This document shows, piece by piece, positions 63,234 through 64,000 of a stretch of 64,000 nt of DNA (position 1 is the stretch's first letter; every line of letters begins with the position of its first letter). The DNA lies in contig JAGYJF010000003.1 of NCBI GenBank assembly GCA_018402135.1, positions 186,001 through 250,000 of the forward strand. Direction: 5' to 3'. This DNA comes from Flavobacteriaceae bacterium. GTDB lineage: Bacteria > Bacteroidota > Bacteroidia > Flavobacteriales > Flavobacteriaceae. The position numbers and the translations under genes were made by a program. Below the pieces are notes generated by a model that saw only the letters and a program-made list of their open reading frames with translations, did not search any database and was not told where the DNA came from.

Positions 63234-64000
63234 ATGTCCAAACCAAAGCACATTCTGGTAATTAGATTGTCGGCCATGGGCGATGTGGCCATGTTGGCAC
63301 CAGTGTTAAGCGCTTTGCGATTACAGCATCCGGATTTAAAAATTACGTTACTCACCAAAGGTTTTTTTGCACCATTCTTCAGAAATATCGAAAATATCAG
63401 TATCATTAATGCTGATTTAAAAGGAAGACACAAAGGTGTGTTGGGACTTTTAAAACTTTCTAAAGAAATAAAAAAACTGCATATTGATGCTGTAGCAGAC
63501 TGTCATAATGTGTTGCGCAGCAAAATTTTGAAGGTGTTTTTATCAGGATTTCAATGTGTGCAAATCAATAAAGGCCGCGCAGAAAAAAAAGCACTTACAA
63601 GTGGTGAAAATTTCCAACAACTTAAAACTACGCACCAACGCTATGCTGATGTTTTCAGCCAATTGGGTTTTCATGTGGATTTGACAAATCCTGTTTTTCC
63701 AAAACCTGCCGATTTAAATCCATCTATAAAAGCACTGGTTAGTTCAGAAAAAAAAGACTGGATAGCCATTGCGCCATTTGCGGCTTTTGAAAGCAAAAGT
63801 TATCCATTGGGTCTAATGGAAGAGGTGATATCGGAACTAACAAAAAACTATGCAGTTTTACTATTTGGTGGTGGAAAAAGAGAAATAGCACTCTTAAACT
63901 CGATTGAACAGAAATTTGAAAAGGTTACCAATTTAGCTGGGAAACTGTCACTTTCCGAAGAAATGGATGTGATTTCGAATTGCAAGTTAATGATCGCGAT
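63234..64000 (+). CDS. Glycosyltransferase family 9 (heptosyltransferase-like), 3' end beyond window
   Basis: Starts with ATG at 63234 and runs open to the window edge (about 255 codons seen). MSKPKHILVIRLSAMGDVAMLAPVL is the GT9 N-terminus. LHIDAVADCHNVLRSK and WIAIAPFAAFESKSYPL then LLFGGGKRE are typical of heptosyltransferase II-like enzymes that add heptose to lipid A-core. In Bacteroidetes the sugar may differ. The end is missing, so length cannot be judged. Confidence 0.88.
   Translation, partial: MSKPKHILVIRLSAMGDVAMLAPVLSALRLQHPDLKITLLTKGFFAPFFRNIENISIINADLKGRHKGVLGLLKLSKEIKKLHIDAVADCHNVLRSKILKVFLSGFQCVQINKGRAEKKALTSGENFQQLKTTHQRYADVFSQLGFHVDLTNPVFPKPADLNPSIKALVSSEKKDWIAIAPFAAFESKSYPLGLMEEVISELTKNYAVLLFGGGKREIALLNSIEQKFEKVTNLAGKLSLSEEMDVISNCKLMIA

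Noticed and set aside
1-64000. CRISPR arrays, rRNA genes, prophage or insertion sequences
   Set aside because: No repeat-spacer pattern, rRNA segment or transposase/integrase gene was seen.

Overview
The window is low-GC chromosomal DNA from a member of the Flavobacteriaceae (phylum Bacteroidota). The evidence is the gene content: GIN-domain, DUF4175, DUF4837, DUF4254 and DUF6427-type proteins, a GH3-family enzyme, and GlnRS together with GltX. Promoters also fit: several genes have the Bacteroidota -7 box TAnnTTTG, some with TTG exactly 19 nt upstream. Both ends are cut inside genes, elaA on the left and a family 9 glycosyltransferase on the right.

Positions 1-30200 are mainly core genes. 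On the left, elaA, a zinc-type CDF exporter and rpiB run leftward. Rnase R, a GIN-domain protein and a LysE-type exporter run rightward. Between the two sets is a 549-bp AT-rich gap with DnaA-box-like sites, a possible replication origin. A tRNA-Cys follows, with two degenerate tandem copies of its 3' half and terminator beside it. Then come folB, glnS, an SPFH protein, gltX, an AlkB-like oxygenase, a giant DUF4175 protein, ybeY and mnmG. mnmG is bracketed by two parS-like ParB sites. Next are a methyltransferase, an OmpH/Skp-like lipoprotein, holB, pgk, a LysM lytic transglycosylase, a DUF4837 lipoprotein, tatA, an M23 endopeptidase-like protein, a GH3-like enzyme and a nucleoside-phosphorylase-like protein.

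Positions 30249-59321 are a surface polysaccharide locus of about 29 kb. It opens with a chain-length/co-polymerase-like membrane protein. Sugar-nucleotide genes follow for dTDP-L-rhamnose (rmlBACD), GDP-L-fucose (gmd, fcl), UDP-ManNAcA (wecB, wecC) and a CDP-6-deoxyhexose (rfbF, rfbG), plus a UDP-glucose dehydrogenase. The locus also has three Wzy/WaaL-type polymerase or ligase proteins, a Wzx flippase, glycosyltransferases, a hexapeptide acetyltransferase, two CapK-type adenylate-forming enzymes, a LamG lipoprotein and a six-hairpin-like protein. The initiating phosphoglycosyltransferase WcaJ comes near the end, facing a short minus-strand tail (GT4, second wecB, intact capK).

The variable core of this locus (about 40.6-50.6 kb) carries around eleven frameshifts in seven genes. 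I saw none in the other roughly 54 kb. Most have shifts that a single base would repair, and several sit in homopolymers. This could be poorly polished assembly of a strain-variable region or genuine decay of the locus; the sequence alone does not decide.

Positions 59406-64000 return to housekeeping: purD, two small membrane-protein genes, upp, a DUF4254 protein and a glycosyltransferase 9 gene.
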